Of a stretch of DNA of 64,000 nt, positions 17,154 to 25,059 are shown one piece after another. The stretch comes from Serratia sarumanii. GTDB taxonomy: Bacteria > Pseudomonadota > Gammaproteobacteria > Enterobacterales > Enterobacteriaceae. The stretch's first letter is position 1; each line of letters opens with the position of its first letter. The stretch lies in assembly GCF_029962605.1 (NCBI RefSeq), contig NZ_CP124750.1:1984001-2048000 (forward strand). Direction: 5' to 3'. A program made the position numbers and the translations under genes. A model generated the notes under the pieces. It saw nothing but the letters and a program-made list of their open reading frames with translations. It searched no databases and was not told where the DNA came from.

Positions 17154-18490
17154 TGCACCTTAACCCAGACGTAGGCCCTGGCGTCCACTTTGCCGGCGGT
17201 GACCGTTTGCCCGGGCAGCCGGGCGAGCGTGGCGGTGAGCTGGGTGGTGTAGTGGGTGAACCCCGCCGCGGTGCTGCCGCCGCCGCTGGCGCCGTTGAGC
17301 ACCGGGTACCAGCCGGCGTCGTTGCCCTGCGGGCATTGCCCGGCGCTGCAGCGCGCCCAGCCGACGAAGTTCATCGGCGCGCCGTTGCCGGCGTTGGCGA
17401 GCGCGATGCCCACGCCGGTGGCGACGCTGCTGTCGGTGCCGTAGCCGCTGGAGAGCAGGTAGCTCACGCCGCCGTTGGCGCTGACCAGCCCGAGCTGCTG
17501 CGCCGCGACATAGCTTTCATACGGCACCTGCAGGCCGAGGGCGGTATTGTTGCTGCTGACGCCGGACACGGCGGCATTGTCACATTCGATATTGATGGTG
17601 AACTGCGCCTGTGAGGTTTGCCCGGCGGTCAACTGGCTGACGGATATGGTCGGCAGGATCACCAGCGGCGTGACGTTGCGCGCCACGCAGGTGGCGGTAT
17701 AGGTCAATGAGGAGATCGGTGCGGTGCCCATGCCCATCGCGTTCCAGCGCCCGGTGCCCCAAGTGGCGTAGTTGGTGGCGGAATCGCTGCCGATAGGATC
17801 CGAGGCGATGCCGGGCCCCTGAAAGGTGACATACCCGTTCGGCTGCGTGCAGGTATAGTTCGAATTGCCGGTGGTCGAGGCCATGCCCACCAGCGGGTTG
17901 CCGGCGCTGTAGCCGCAGTAGTTGCTGGCGCCCGCGCCCGGCAGCGAGCTGATGCGGATCAGGTCGGCACGGATGGCGCTGAAGTCTTTCACCCGGATCT
18001 GAATTTTGCTGCCGACGGTGGCGTAGCGGGTAATCGGCGCCGACTGCCAGTAGCGGGTAAAAACCTTGCCGGAATCCAGATGGGTCAGGCGGATGCCGAC
18101 GTAAGGGAAGTAGGTGGCGTAGTAGTTGGGGTTGCCGTCCTGGGCGCCCAGATCGTAATAGCCGCCGACGCGATCGTCGCCGTTGGTGGCGAAGACTTCA
18201 TAGATCTGTCCCGCGTCGCCGGCGTCGCACTCATACAACACTTTGTTGGGATCGGGATAGCGCGTGCCGGAGGTGAGATCGAACACGCTGGTGCCCAGCG
18301 GCGTGCCGACGGGCTGCAGGTAAGTGCTGGTCAGGTTAACCCGGCCCAGCGCCGTGCCCACCCCGCAGGGATCGCAACCGGAATCGATCCAGGGGGCGAC
18401 CCGGGTGCATTGCGCCAGCGCGGCGGGCGCGCCGCACAGCGACAGGGCGAGCAGAGCAAGGGCGGCGATCGGGTAAGAAATGCGTTTCAT
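17150..18490 (-). CDS. Fimbrial tip adhesin, two-domain
   Basis: Predicted tip adhesin of 446 residues. Signal peptide MKRISYPIAALALLALSLC ending near ALA-QCT. The N-terminal half is Cys-rich (QCTRVAPWIDSGCDPCG) and should hold the receptor-binding domain; the C-terminal half (from about residue 260, LTYTATCVARNVTPLVILPTI) reads as a pilin domain ending in YVWVKVQ, the donor-strand-accepting part. AGGAGAG precedes the ATG, 29 bp after the usher stop. Length and position fit a YehA/StbD-type adhesin. The receptor is not predictable here. Confidence 0.85.
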   Translation of the reverse strand: MKRISYPIAALALLALSLCGAPAALAQCTRVAPWIDSGCDPCGVGTALGRVNLTSTYLQPVGTPLGTSVFDLTSGTRYPDPNKVLYECDAGDAGQIYEVFATNGDDRVGGYYDLGAQDGNPNYYATYFPYVGIRLTHLDSGKVFTRYWQSAPITRYATVGSKIQIRVKDFSAIRADLIRISSLPGAGASNYCGYSAGNPLVGMASTTGNSNYTCTQPNGYVTFQGPGIASDPIGSDSATNYATWGTGRWNAMGMGTAPISSLTYTATCVARNVTPLVILPTISVSQLTAGQTSQAQFTINIECDNAAVSGVSSNNTALGLQVPYESYVAAQQLGLVSANGGVSYLLSSGYGTDSSVATGVGIALANAGNGAPMNFVGWARCSAGQCPQGNDAGWYPVLNGASGGGSTAAGFTHYTTQLTATLARLPGQTVTAGKVDARAYVWVKVQ

Positions 18491-18519
18491 CGTCTCTCCT
18501 GAGAATCAGTGTGAACGGG

Positions 18520-21054
18520 CTAGCGGCACGGGGCGCTGAGCCGTTGAATCGGGCCGTCTTCCCCGGCGGGCAGACGGTAATGCAGCGTGCACTGTTGGCC
18601 GGGCGCGTCGCCCCAGTTCAGCGTCAGCGCGCCGGCATTCCGGTCGCTGCGCAGATACACCTGATTGGCCTGGCCGACCATGCCCACGCTGTTGCCCGCT
18701 GCGTCGAGGACGTTGGCGCCCATCGGGATCGGCGCGTTATCGGGCCGCTGCGCGGTGATCAATAGCGCTTGGCCGCGCACGGTGTTGAAGCGCAGGCGCA
18801 CCGTGGCGCCGGCGTACGGGGCGACGCGCCGCTGGCCGTCTTCCAGCTCCGCTTTGTCGTTCATGCCCTCGGGGTTCAGCGCGACGGTGTTGTAGTGATA
18901 GGGCACCAGCGACGGCGCCAGCGCGTAGCCAAAGCGATCGACGCGCGCCCCCTGGCCGTCCATCACCCGTGCGCCGCTGGCGCCGGGCGCCTCGATCAGG
19001 GCGAAGGTGTCGCCGACATACGGCCCTAATGTCACGCCGCCGCGGTGCGCCACCACCGCCCCCTGCAGCGACAGGGAACCTTGTCGATACTGGCGTGCGG
19101 TGGAGAACGAGCCGGTGACGTTGGCGTAAGGCAGACGGGTTTGCAGGTTGCCGCCCCAGATGCTTTGTTGGCGATCGTCGTCGGTGGTGAAGTTCAGGCC
19201 GTAGCTGACCGGCTGTTCGTCGCCGACGCTGCCCGATAGCGCGGCCTGATAGTTGCCGCCCTGGCCCTGGCTGTGGTTGGCCAACAGCGAGACGCTGGGG
19301 GCGGATGATGAACGCCCGAGCGGGAAGCTCAGCGACAGGGCGGTGACGGTCTGCGCGCTCTGCGCCAGCGGCGCGCTGTAGACGTTATCCAACGGCCCGT
19401 AGCCGCGGTAGTCGCCGTTGCTGTAGCCCAGGCTGCGGGTGCGGGTGACGGAGAGGTTAAGCGCCACGCCGTTGCCGAAGGTTTTTCCCCAGCCCAGCTG
19501 GAGCTGATTGTCGCGGCCGCGCTGATCGCGGTAGTCCTGAGTCGAGCCGGACATCGTCAGGCTGCCGAACGCCCCCATCCCCTGATTGACGGCGACCTCG
19601 AAACGCGACCGCTGGCGGTAAGAGTCGGATTGCCAGTTTTGGCCGGTGGCGGCGGCGCGCCGCACGCCGAGCACGTCGCTGAGATCGCGAAAGCCTTCGG
19701 TGGAGTAGCGGTAGCCGGCGATGGACAAGGTGGTGTCCGTCGGGCTGAAGGTGCGGCTGTAAGAGAGGTGCAGCATCCAGCCGGCGGCGCCGCCGTCCGG
19801 CAGGCTGGCGTGGGAATAGGTGGTATCCATGCCGAACGCGCCCAGCCAGCTGCTGTACACGCCGCCCAGCATCATCGCCTGATAGCCGTCCGCCAACTGG
19901 TTGCCGAGGTTGAAGGTCAGGGCGTTGGTCAGGCCGTGCTGCCAGGTCACTTCGCTGAACAGATCGTTGTCGCCGACGTAGCGGGAACGGCCGACGATCG
20001 CCGAGTAGCGCGACTGGCCGGGGCGGATGGATTCCGGCACCGCGGCGAACGGCACGGTGAAGGTGCTGACGCTGCCGTCGGCTTCCGTCACCACCACGCT
20101 GAGATCGCCGGCGTAGTTGGTGGCGTACAGATCGCTGATGGCGAACGGCCCCGGCGCGACGGTGGTTTCATACAGCGTGCTTTTGCCCTGCAGCACCGTC
20201 ACGCGCGCGTTGCTTTTCGCCACGCCGCGCACCACCGGCGCATAGCCGCGCTGCGAATCCGGCAGCATGCGGTCGTCCGAACTGAGCTGAATGCCGCGAA
20301 AGCCCAGGCCGGAGAAGAAGTGCCCGTCGGTAAAGCCTTCGCCCAACAGCATTTCGCTGCGCCAGGGCAAGATCGCGCGCTGCACGTAGCGGCGGCTGGT
20401 GTCCAGATGGCCGCCGAACTCCCGATCGTAGCGGTAGCTGGACTGCTGGCGGTAGCGCCATAGCCCGAGGTTGAAGCCGCCGTTCAGGTTGGCGTAGGTC
20501 GAGTCGAGATCGCGGGTTTGCCCCTGTCGGTAACTGACGTGGTACTGGTTGAGGTTGTAATTGACGAAGGCCATCGATTCGCCGCTGTCCAGGCTGGCGG
20601 GATTGACGCTGCCGCGCGGCCGGCCGTTCAACAGCGCCTGCGGAATGCTCAGATCCAGCCGCAGCCGCGAGATATCGGCGTTCACCGTGATGTACTTCAG
20701 ATCCCGGCCGGGCAGCAGGCATTCCGCTTCGGCGGCCGCCGGCGGATTTTTCAACCCGAAGCGCGCCAGCTGCGGCCGATCGAAACAGGGTAGCACCTGC
20801 TTGCCTGCGCGTACGAAGCGAATTTGATCGCGTTCGAGAAACTGGCCATTGAGGTACAGATCGATCTGATAGCTGCCCGGAGCGACGGCGTCCTGTTGGT
20901 TGAACTGGCTCAGGGCGCTGTTGCTCAGCACGCTGCCGCGCAGCAGCGCGGGATCGAAGGTATAGCCGTCGGCGGCGGCGCAGCCCAGCGGCAGCGCCAG
21001 CAGCGCGCAACACCAGCGTGCGGGCAGCGGCGCCGCCTTGCGAGCATCGAACAT
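18520..21054 (-). CDS. Outer-membrane fimbrial usher
   Basis: Outer-membrane assembly platform, 844 residues, the normal usher length. After a signal peptide (MFDARKAAPLPARWCCALLA) the N-terminal subunit-binding domain appears (YTFDPALLRGSV, PGSYQIDLYLNGQF), then the barrel with its plug domain (PVVRGVAKSNARVTVLQ, GPFAISDLYATNYAGDL) and two C-terminal domains ending in LHYRLPAGEDGPIQRLSAPCR. GGGAGG lies just upstream of the ATG, 20 bp after the first chaperone. No frameshift is seen, so the system should be able to assemble pili. Confidence 0.95.
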   Translation of the reverse strand: MFDARKAAPLPARWCCALLALPLGCAAADGYTFDPALLRGSVLSNSALSQFNQQDAVAPGSYQIDLYLNGQFLERDQIRFVRAGKQVLPCFDRPQLARFGLKNPPAAAEAECLLPGRDLKYITVNADISRLRLDLSIPQALLNGRPRGSVNPASLDSGESMAFVNYNLNQYHVSYRQGQTRDLDSTYANLNGGFNLGLWRYRQQSSYRYDREFGGHLDTSRRYVQRAILPWRSEMLLGEGFTDGHFFSGLGFRGIQLSSDDRMLPDSQRGYAPVVRGVAKSNARVTVLQGKSTLYETTVAPGPFAISDLYATNYAGDLSVVVTEADGSVSTFTVPFAAVPESIRPGQSRYSAIVGRSRYVGDNDLFSEVTWQHGLTNALTFNLGNQLADGYQAMMLGGVYSSWLGAFGMDTTYSHASLPDGGAAGWMLHLSYSRTFSPTDTTLSIAGYRYSTEGFRDLSDVLGVRRAAATGQNWQSDSYRQRSRFEVAVNQGMGAFGSLTMSGSTQDYRDQRGRDNQLQLGWGKTFGNGVALNLSVTRTRSLGYSNGDYRGYGPLDNVYSAPLAQSAQTVTALSLSFPLGRSSSAPSVSLLANHSQGQGGNYQAALSGSVGDEQPVSYGLNFTTDDDRQQSIWGGNLQTRLPYANVTGSFSTARQYRQGSLSLQGAVVAHRGGVTLGPYVGDTFALIEAPGASGARVMDGQGARVDRFGYALAPSLVPYHYNTVALNPEGMNDKAELEDGQRRVAPYAGATVRLRFNTVRGQALLITAQRPDNAPIPMGANVLDAAGNSVGMVGQANQVYLRSDRNAGALTLNWGDAPGQQCTLHYRLPAGEDGPIQRLSAPCR

Positions 21055-21074
21055 GAATACCTCCCTGTCTGGTT

Positions 21075-21827
21075 TCAGCGCGCGACGTTCAGGGTGCGTG
21101 AGATTTCCACCCCATAGTCATTGATGACGCGCAGTGCGACCTGCCGCACCTCCCCATTCACCGGCCAACTGGCCTGTGAAAACGGCGGGATCAGATCCGC
21201 CTGCGGGATGGCGATGCGCTTCGCGCCGCTCAGGATCGCGGCCTGGCTGACGTTGGCGTAGTAGCCGGTCGGGTTGTCGACGCGCAGCGCGTTGCCGGCC
21301 TGGCGCAGGCTGAGCCGATCGATGACGTGGTTGGCGTCGCCGGCCAGCCCGGCGGGGCGATAGAACACCTTCAGCCGATTGGTGACCACCAGCAGCAGTT
21401 TGTTCTTGTCGCTGTCCGTCTGGCGCACGGCGGGCACCTGCAGGAAGTTGAGATAGAACAGCGATTCGCGATCGCGCGGCAGCGGCTGGCCGACGAACGA
21501 CAGCCGCACCATCTGCCCGCTGTGCGGATTCATGCGGAAGATCTGCGGCGAGGCGACGAAAGGTGCATCGGCGTTTTCCGGCGTGGATTTGGGGTTATTG
21601 ATGTCGAGCCAGATCTGCATCAACGCCGGGGTGCCGTCGTCATTGGTGAACTGCAGCGTTTTTTCCCGCGCCTCGGCGGGGTAGATCACGCGGTTGCCGA
21701 GCAGCGTCACGCTGGCCGAGGCGTGGGTAGCGGCAAAACTCATCAGGCAAAGCGACAGGGCGGCCCATCGGCGGGCGGAGCGGGTTATCTGCGGCATAAA
21801 CGTGAACCGATAAAGGGAGCGAGTCAT
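21075..21827 (-). CDS. First periplasmic fimbrial chaperone (PapD family)
   Basis: Periplasmic chaperone, 250 residues, for the major pilin. It contains the N-terminal strand SVTLLGNRVIYPAEAREKTLQF and the conserved RESLFYLNFLQVPAV motif with the Arg used in subunit capture, plus RLKVFYRPAGLAG. The first ATG (MTRSLYRFTF) has GGCGGCGC just upstream, although this lies in a hairpin; a second ATG ten codons in (MPQITRSARRW) also gives a good signal peptide, so the start is uncertain. It follows the pilin gene by 59 bp and precedes the usher by 20 bp. Confidence 0.92.
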   Translation of the reverse strand: MTRSLYRFTFMPQITRSARRWAALSLCLMSFAATHASASVTLLGNRVIYPAEAREKTLQFTNDDGTPALMQIWLDINNPKSTPENADAPFVASPQIFRMNPHSGQMVRLSFVGQPLPRDRESLFYLNFLQVPAVRQTDSDKNKLLLVVTNRLKVFYRPAGLAGDANHVIDRLSLRQAGNALRVDNPTGYYANVSQAAILSGAKRIAIPQADLIPPFSQASWPVNGEVRQVALRVINDYGVEISRTLNVAR

Positions 21828-21830
21828 TCA

Positions 21831-21854
21831 GCGCCGCCCGGCGAGAGGCGGCGC
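21831..21854 (-). promoter_or_regulatory. GC stem-loop covering the ribosome-binding region of the first chaperone
   Basis: GCGCCGCC and GGCGGCGC form a perfect eight-base stem with an eight-base loop, ending three bases before the chaperone ATG, in the 59 bp between pilin and chaperone. No U-run follows, so it is not an intrinsic terminator. It would hide the only purine-rich stretch before the start and could keep chaperone/usher levels below pilin levels. Confidence 0.55.
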
Positions 21855-21886
21855 TGGTATCAACAGGTATGGCGCCTGACGCCGGC

Positions 21887-22420
21887 TTATTTGTAGCTAA
21901 TGGCGAACTGTGCGGTGGCGATCACCGAACCGGCCGCCACGCCGGTGTCTTCCGCGTAGTAGCGAGCCACCAGGTTCTGCGAGGTGGAGGTGGCGTCTTT
22001 CGCCAGCGTCATCGCCGACGTGGTGACGGTCGAACCGCTGGCGAACGACAGCGGCGTAGTGGCGTCGCTGTCCAGCAGTTGAATGGACACCTTGGCCGCA
22101 TCGCCCGCGTTGCCCAGGTTGCCGTTGGTGGTCGGGTTGTTGCCCGCCAGCACGGTTTTGATCGCCGTATCGCTGGTTGCCGCCGCACAGCCGGTCACGT
22201 TGACGGTGAAGGTGGTATCGCCGGCGGTGGCGCCTTTGGTGGCGAGTTTGCTGGCGGCGACGGTCGGCAGCAGAACGACCGGGTTGGATTGGTTACCGTT
22301 AATATTCACCGAGCAGGTTTGCGTGCTGACTTCGCCTTTAAATTGCACCGTATTGGACGAAGCGGCCGCACAGGCGCCGGAGAGAGCCAGCATGGATAAT
22401 GCGACTAATTTAACATTCAT
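21887..22420 (-). CDS. Major fimbrial subunit (pilin)
   Basis: Secreted pilin, 177 residues. Signal peptide MNVKLVALSMLALSGACAAA; the mature part has the family pattern of an N-terminal donor strand (NTVQFKGEVSTQTCSVNI), a disulfide pair (Cys in TQTCSV and VTGCAAA), and a C-terminal ARYYAEDTGVAAGSVIATAQFAISYK with the penultimate Tyr. AAAGGG precedes the ATG. It is the first gene of the leftward operon pilin-chaperone-usher-adhesin-chaperone, the same order as the stb operon of Salmonella. Confidence 0.93.
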   Translation of the reverse strand: MNVKLVALSMLALSGACAAASSNTVQFKGEVSTQTCSVNINGNQSNPVVLLPTVAASKLATKGATAGDTTFTVNVTGCAAATSDTAIKTVLAGNNPTTNGNLGNAGDAAKVSIQLLDSDATTPLSFASGSTVTTSAMTLAKDATSTSQNLVARYYAEDTGVAAGSVIATAQFAISYK

Positions 22421-22899
22421 GTGAAATGCCCTTTAATTTACTTTAGATAAAAGCTTTCCTGACAGTAATAAATTACTGACGTGCGGTTATTGATTAATCA
22501 TGTTGCGCAATTGTTTTTTAAACGCGTCGGCAAACATGGATTTTCATCCTAACAAACTAAGAATTTTCCCTATAGATGTTTTGAATGAGGTAATAAGGTT
22601 GCGGGAGTCGCTGTTACATTTTTTTCATTTCCGCTTATATCATACAAAATAGAAAATAGATCTATATCATTGTGTTGCGTTTTTATTGGATCGCCAGTTT
22701 TTTCTGTGGAAATAATTTGAAACATTCATGCCTTTTTTGCGTATTAATCAACATGCTGACGGTTGCGTGATTATTTGAAAAACATGTTATCAAGATGTTT
22801 TGTATCGGTGTGCTTTGCAGGCGAATTACCCCAAAAAAGAGCAACGACAAGCCGCCTGAGGTGTGGAAGCATGCTTTCATGCTGATAAGGAGAATTAAA
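22421..22899. promoter_or_regulatory. AT-rich divergent promoter region between pilin and LuxR-type regulator
   Basis: 479 bp without a gene, much richer in A and T than the flanks. It must hold the fimbrial promoter (leftward) and the regulator promoter (rightward). A nine-base inverted pair (TTGATTAAT at 22490 and ATTAATCAA at 22743) is present but is expected by chance in such AT-rich DNA. No recombinase gene for a phase switch is nearby. Confidence 0.5.
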
Positions 22900-23475
22900 G
22901 TGAGAGTGATTTATATCGACGGTTCACCGCTGTGCCGGCTGGGTATGAAAACATTACTGGGCGGCGGCGTGATAACCTTATCCTCACCCAATATGAATAT
23001 TATTAAAAATATAATTCCGGCGCCTGATTTAATTATTACGGAGTTTCCTCAGGAGATTTACCGGTTCGAGGCGTATTTAAATTTCATTAAATATTCACGT
23101 GGTGAATATAAAGATGTCCGGTTACTGTTCTTTATCGATAAGACTTCGCCGCTGATCCTGGCGTTTATCGCCGCGGCGCAGCCGGATGCGATTTTGCACA
23201 AACGGGAAACGCTGCAGGTGGTGCGAGAGACCTGCGCAACGCTGGCCCGCCAGGAGACGAGCGAACTGTACGTGGGGAACCGGCATCGGGCGGTGGCAAT
23301 CACGCCTGGCGAGGCGGCGGTGCTGTGTGAAACCGCGCGCACGGAAGATATTCGCCTGACCGCTCGGCGGCTTAACCTGCACCCGAAAACCGTTTATTCG
23401 CACCTCAATAACGCCGGCAAAAAGTTCGGCATCCGCAATCGGGTGGAACTGTTGAAGATGATTGCGCTGCTGTAG
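22900..23475 (+). CDS. RcsB/LuxR-type regulator with an altered receiver domain
   Basis: 191 residues when started at the GTG chosen here, which has a perfect AAGGAG seven bases upstream and gives MRVIYIDGSPLCRLGMKTLL, the normal beginning of a receiver domain. ATG codons further upstream (22795, 22879) lack such a site. The receiver (1-120) has PDLIITEF where RcsB/NarL have D at the phosphorylation site, so Glu48 replaces it. The C-terminal part from ITPGEAAVL to RNRVELLKMIALL is a LuxR helix-turn-helix. It faces the fimbrial operon, as FimZ-like and other pilus regulators often do. Confidence 0.82.
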   Translation: MRVIYIDGSPLCRLGMKTLLGGGVITLSSPNMNIIKNIIPAPDLIITEFPQEIYRFEAYLNFIKYSRGEYKDVRLLFFIDKTSPLILAFIAAAQPDAILHKRETLQVVRETCATLARQETSELYVGNRHRAVAITPGEAAVLCETARTEDIRLTARRLNLHPKTVYSHLNNAGKKFGIRNRVELLKMIALL

Positions 23476-23566
23476 CGCGCCGTTAGCGGGTTTTGCAGCG
23501 GCAGTGTTTCGGGCTCTCGGCGTGGAAGGGGGAAATGGGGGAGTCTGAGTCAGGGGCGATAAAAAC

Positions 23567-23594
23567 AAAAATCCACGCCGAAGCGTGGATTTTT
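23567..23594. terminator. Bidirectional terminator between the LuxR-type gene and ychF
   Basis: ATCCACGC-CGAA-GCGTGGAT flanked by A4 on the left and T4 on the right, so it works for both convergent genes. It lies about 90 bp from the regulator stop and 40 bp from the ychF stop. Confidence 0.85.
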
Positions 23595-23633
23595 CCGTTT
23601 CCGGCAGCCGAGAGCAATGCTGCGGGGAAGGGC

Positions 23634-24725
23634 TTAGACGTTGAACAGGAAGTTCATTACGTCGCCGTCTTTGACGATGTAGTCTTTACCTTCGGAGCGC
23701 ATTTTGCCGGCTTCTTTGGCGCCTTGCTCACCCTTGTAGGTGATGAAGTCATCATAAGAGATGGTTTGCGCGCGGATAAAGCCTTTTTCGAAGTCGGTGT
23801 GGATCTTGCCGGCCGCCTGCGGAGCGGTGGCGCCGACCGGGATGGTCCAGGCGCGCACTTCTTTCACGCCGGCGGTGAAGTAGGTCTGCAGGTTCAGCAG
23901 TTCATAACCGGCGCGGATCACGCGGTTCAGGCCCGGCTCTTCCAGGCCCAGCTCGGCCATGAACTCGTCGCGATCTTCGTCTTCCAGCTCGGCGATGTCG
24001 GATTCCACGGCGGCGCACACGGCAACCACCACGGAGCCTTCGGCGTCGGCGATTTTACGCACGGTGTCCAGGTACGGGTTGTTCTCGAAGCCGTCTTCGT
24101 TGACGTTGGCGATGTACATGGTCGGCTTCAGCGTCAGGAAGCTCAGGTATTTGATCGCCGCTTTGTCTTCGTCGCTCAGATCCAGCGCGCGCAGCATGCC
24201 GGCGTTTTCCAGGTGCGGCAGGCATTTCTCCAGCGCCGCCAGCTCGGCTTTGGCGTCTTTGTCGCCGCCTTTGGCTTTCTTCTGCACGCGGTGGATGGCG
24301 CGCTCGCAGGTGTCGAGGTCAGACAGCGCCAGCTCGGTGTTGATCACGTCGATGTCTTCGGCCGGATCGACCTTGTTGTTGACGTGAATGATGTTGTCGT
24401 TCTCGAAGCAGCGCACCACGTGGCCGATGGCTTCGGTTTCGCGGATGTTGGTCAGGAACTGGTTGCCTAGGCCTTCACCCTTGGACGCGCCTTTCACCAG
24501 GCCGGCGATGTCGACGAATTCCATGGTGGTCGGCAGAATGCGCTGCGGCTTGACGATCTCGGCCAGCTTATCCAGACGCGGATCGGGCATCGGCACCACA
24601 CCGGTGTTCGGTTCAATGGTGCAGAACGGGAAGTTGGCTGCTTCAATGCCCGCTTTGGTCAACGCGTTGAACAGGGTGGATTTGCCTACGTTAGGCAGGC
24701 CGACGATACCGCATTTGAATCCCAT
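23634..24725 (-). CDS. ychF: YchF/OLA1 ribosome-binding ATPase
   Basis: 363-residue cytoplasmic P-loop protein of the Obg family that prefers ATP, binds ribosomes and affects redox stress response and translation start choice in E. coli. The G1 loop GLPNVGKST is at residues 9-17, switch motif [17 protein letters not shown] follows, and the NVNEDG stretch replaces the usual NKxD. The C-terminal TGS domain ends in [10 protein letters not shown]. In E. coli it neighbours pth; here a SulP transporter gene lies between them on the other strand. Confidence 0.97.
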   Translation of the reverse strand: MGFKCGIVGLPNVGKSTLFNALTKAGIEAANFPFCTIEPNTGVVPMPDPRLDKLAEIVKPQRILPTTMEFVDIAGLVKGASKGEGLGNQFLTNIRETEAIGHVVRCFENDNIIHVNNKVDPAEDIDVINTELALSDLDTCERAIHRVQKKAKGGDKDAKAELAALEKCLPHLENAGMLRALDLSDEDKAAIKYLSFLTLKPTMYIANVNEDGFENNPYLDTVRKIADAEGSVVVAVCAAVESDIAELEDEDRDEFMAELGLEEPGLNRVIRAGYELLNLQTYFTAGVKEVRAWTIPVGATAPQAAGKIHTDFEKGFIRAQTISYDDFITYKGEQGAKEAGKMRSEGKDYIVKDGDVMNFLFNV

Positions 24726-24843
24726 GTTGTAATCACCTTAAATATCTTAACTATCAGCCGGTTAGGTTTAATCGACTGCATAAAGGGCAAAATAATGCCG
24801 CCATTATACACGTAATGGGCGTTTATCTCGATCAGACTTGTTT

Positions 24844-24878
24844 GGCCGGGGCGAGCGCAGCGCCCGCGGCCGGTTTTT
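24844..24878 (+). terminator. Orphan intrinsic terminator upstream of the SulP gene
   Basis: GGCCG-GGGCG then a seven-base loop, then CGCCC-(G)-CGGCC, then GG and five T on the plus strand. No gene on the plus strand ends here: it lies 119 bp before the ychF start (on the opposite strand) and 180 bp ahead of the SulP gene. It may end a small RNA or act as a leader terminator for the SulP gene. The rest of the 334 bp gap (24726-25059) holds nothing else I can name. Confidence 0.5.
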
Positions 24879-25059
24879 GATTGAGATTTGGATCACATTT
24901 ACCCATACTGGCCGTTCCGATTAACCGACAGGAAACGCGCCGGATGTATTTCTTGCCTACGCCACCCTGAGCAGTGCCCGCCTGCAGTCTGCCGCACCTT
25001 GCGGTACCCCATACCCGCTACGCGGGGAGATGATGTCATCTGTCATAAGTGAATAATGC

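Noticed and set aside
22490..22751. Nine-base inverted repeats (TTGATTAAT / ATTAATCAA) flanking the fimbrial promoter, like a fim-type invertible switch.
   Set aside because: In 479 bp of AT-rich DNA about one such pair is expected by chance, and no tyrosine recombinase gene lies nearby.
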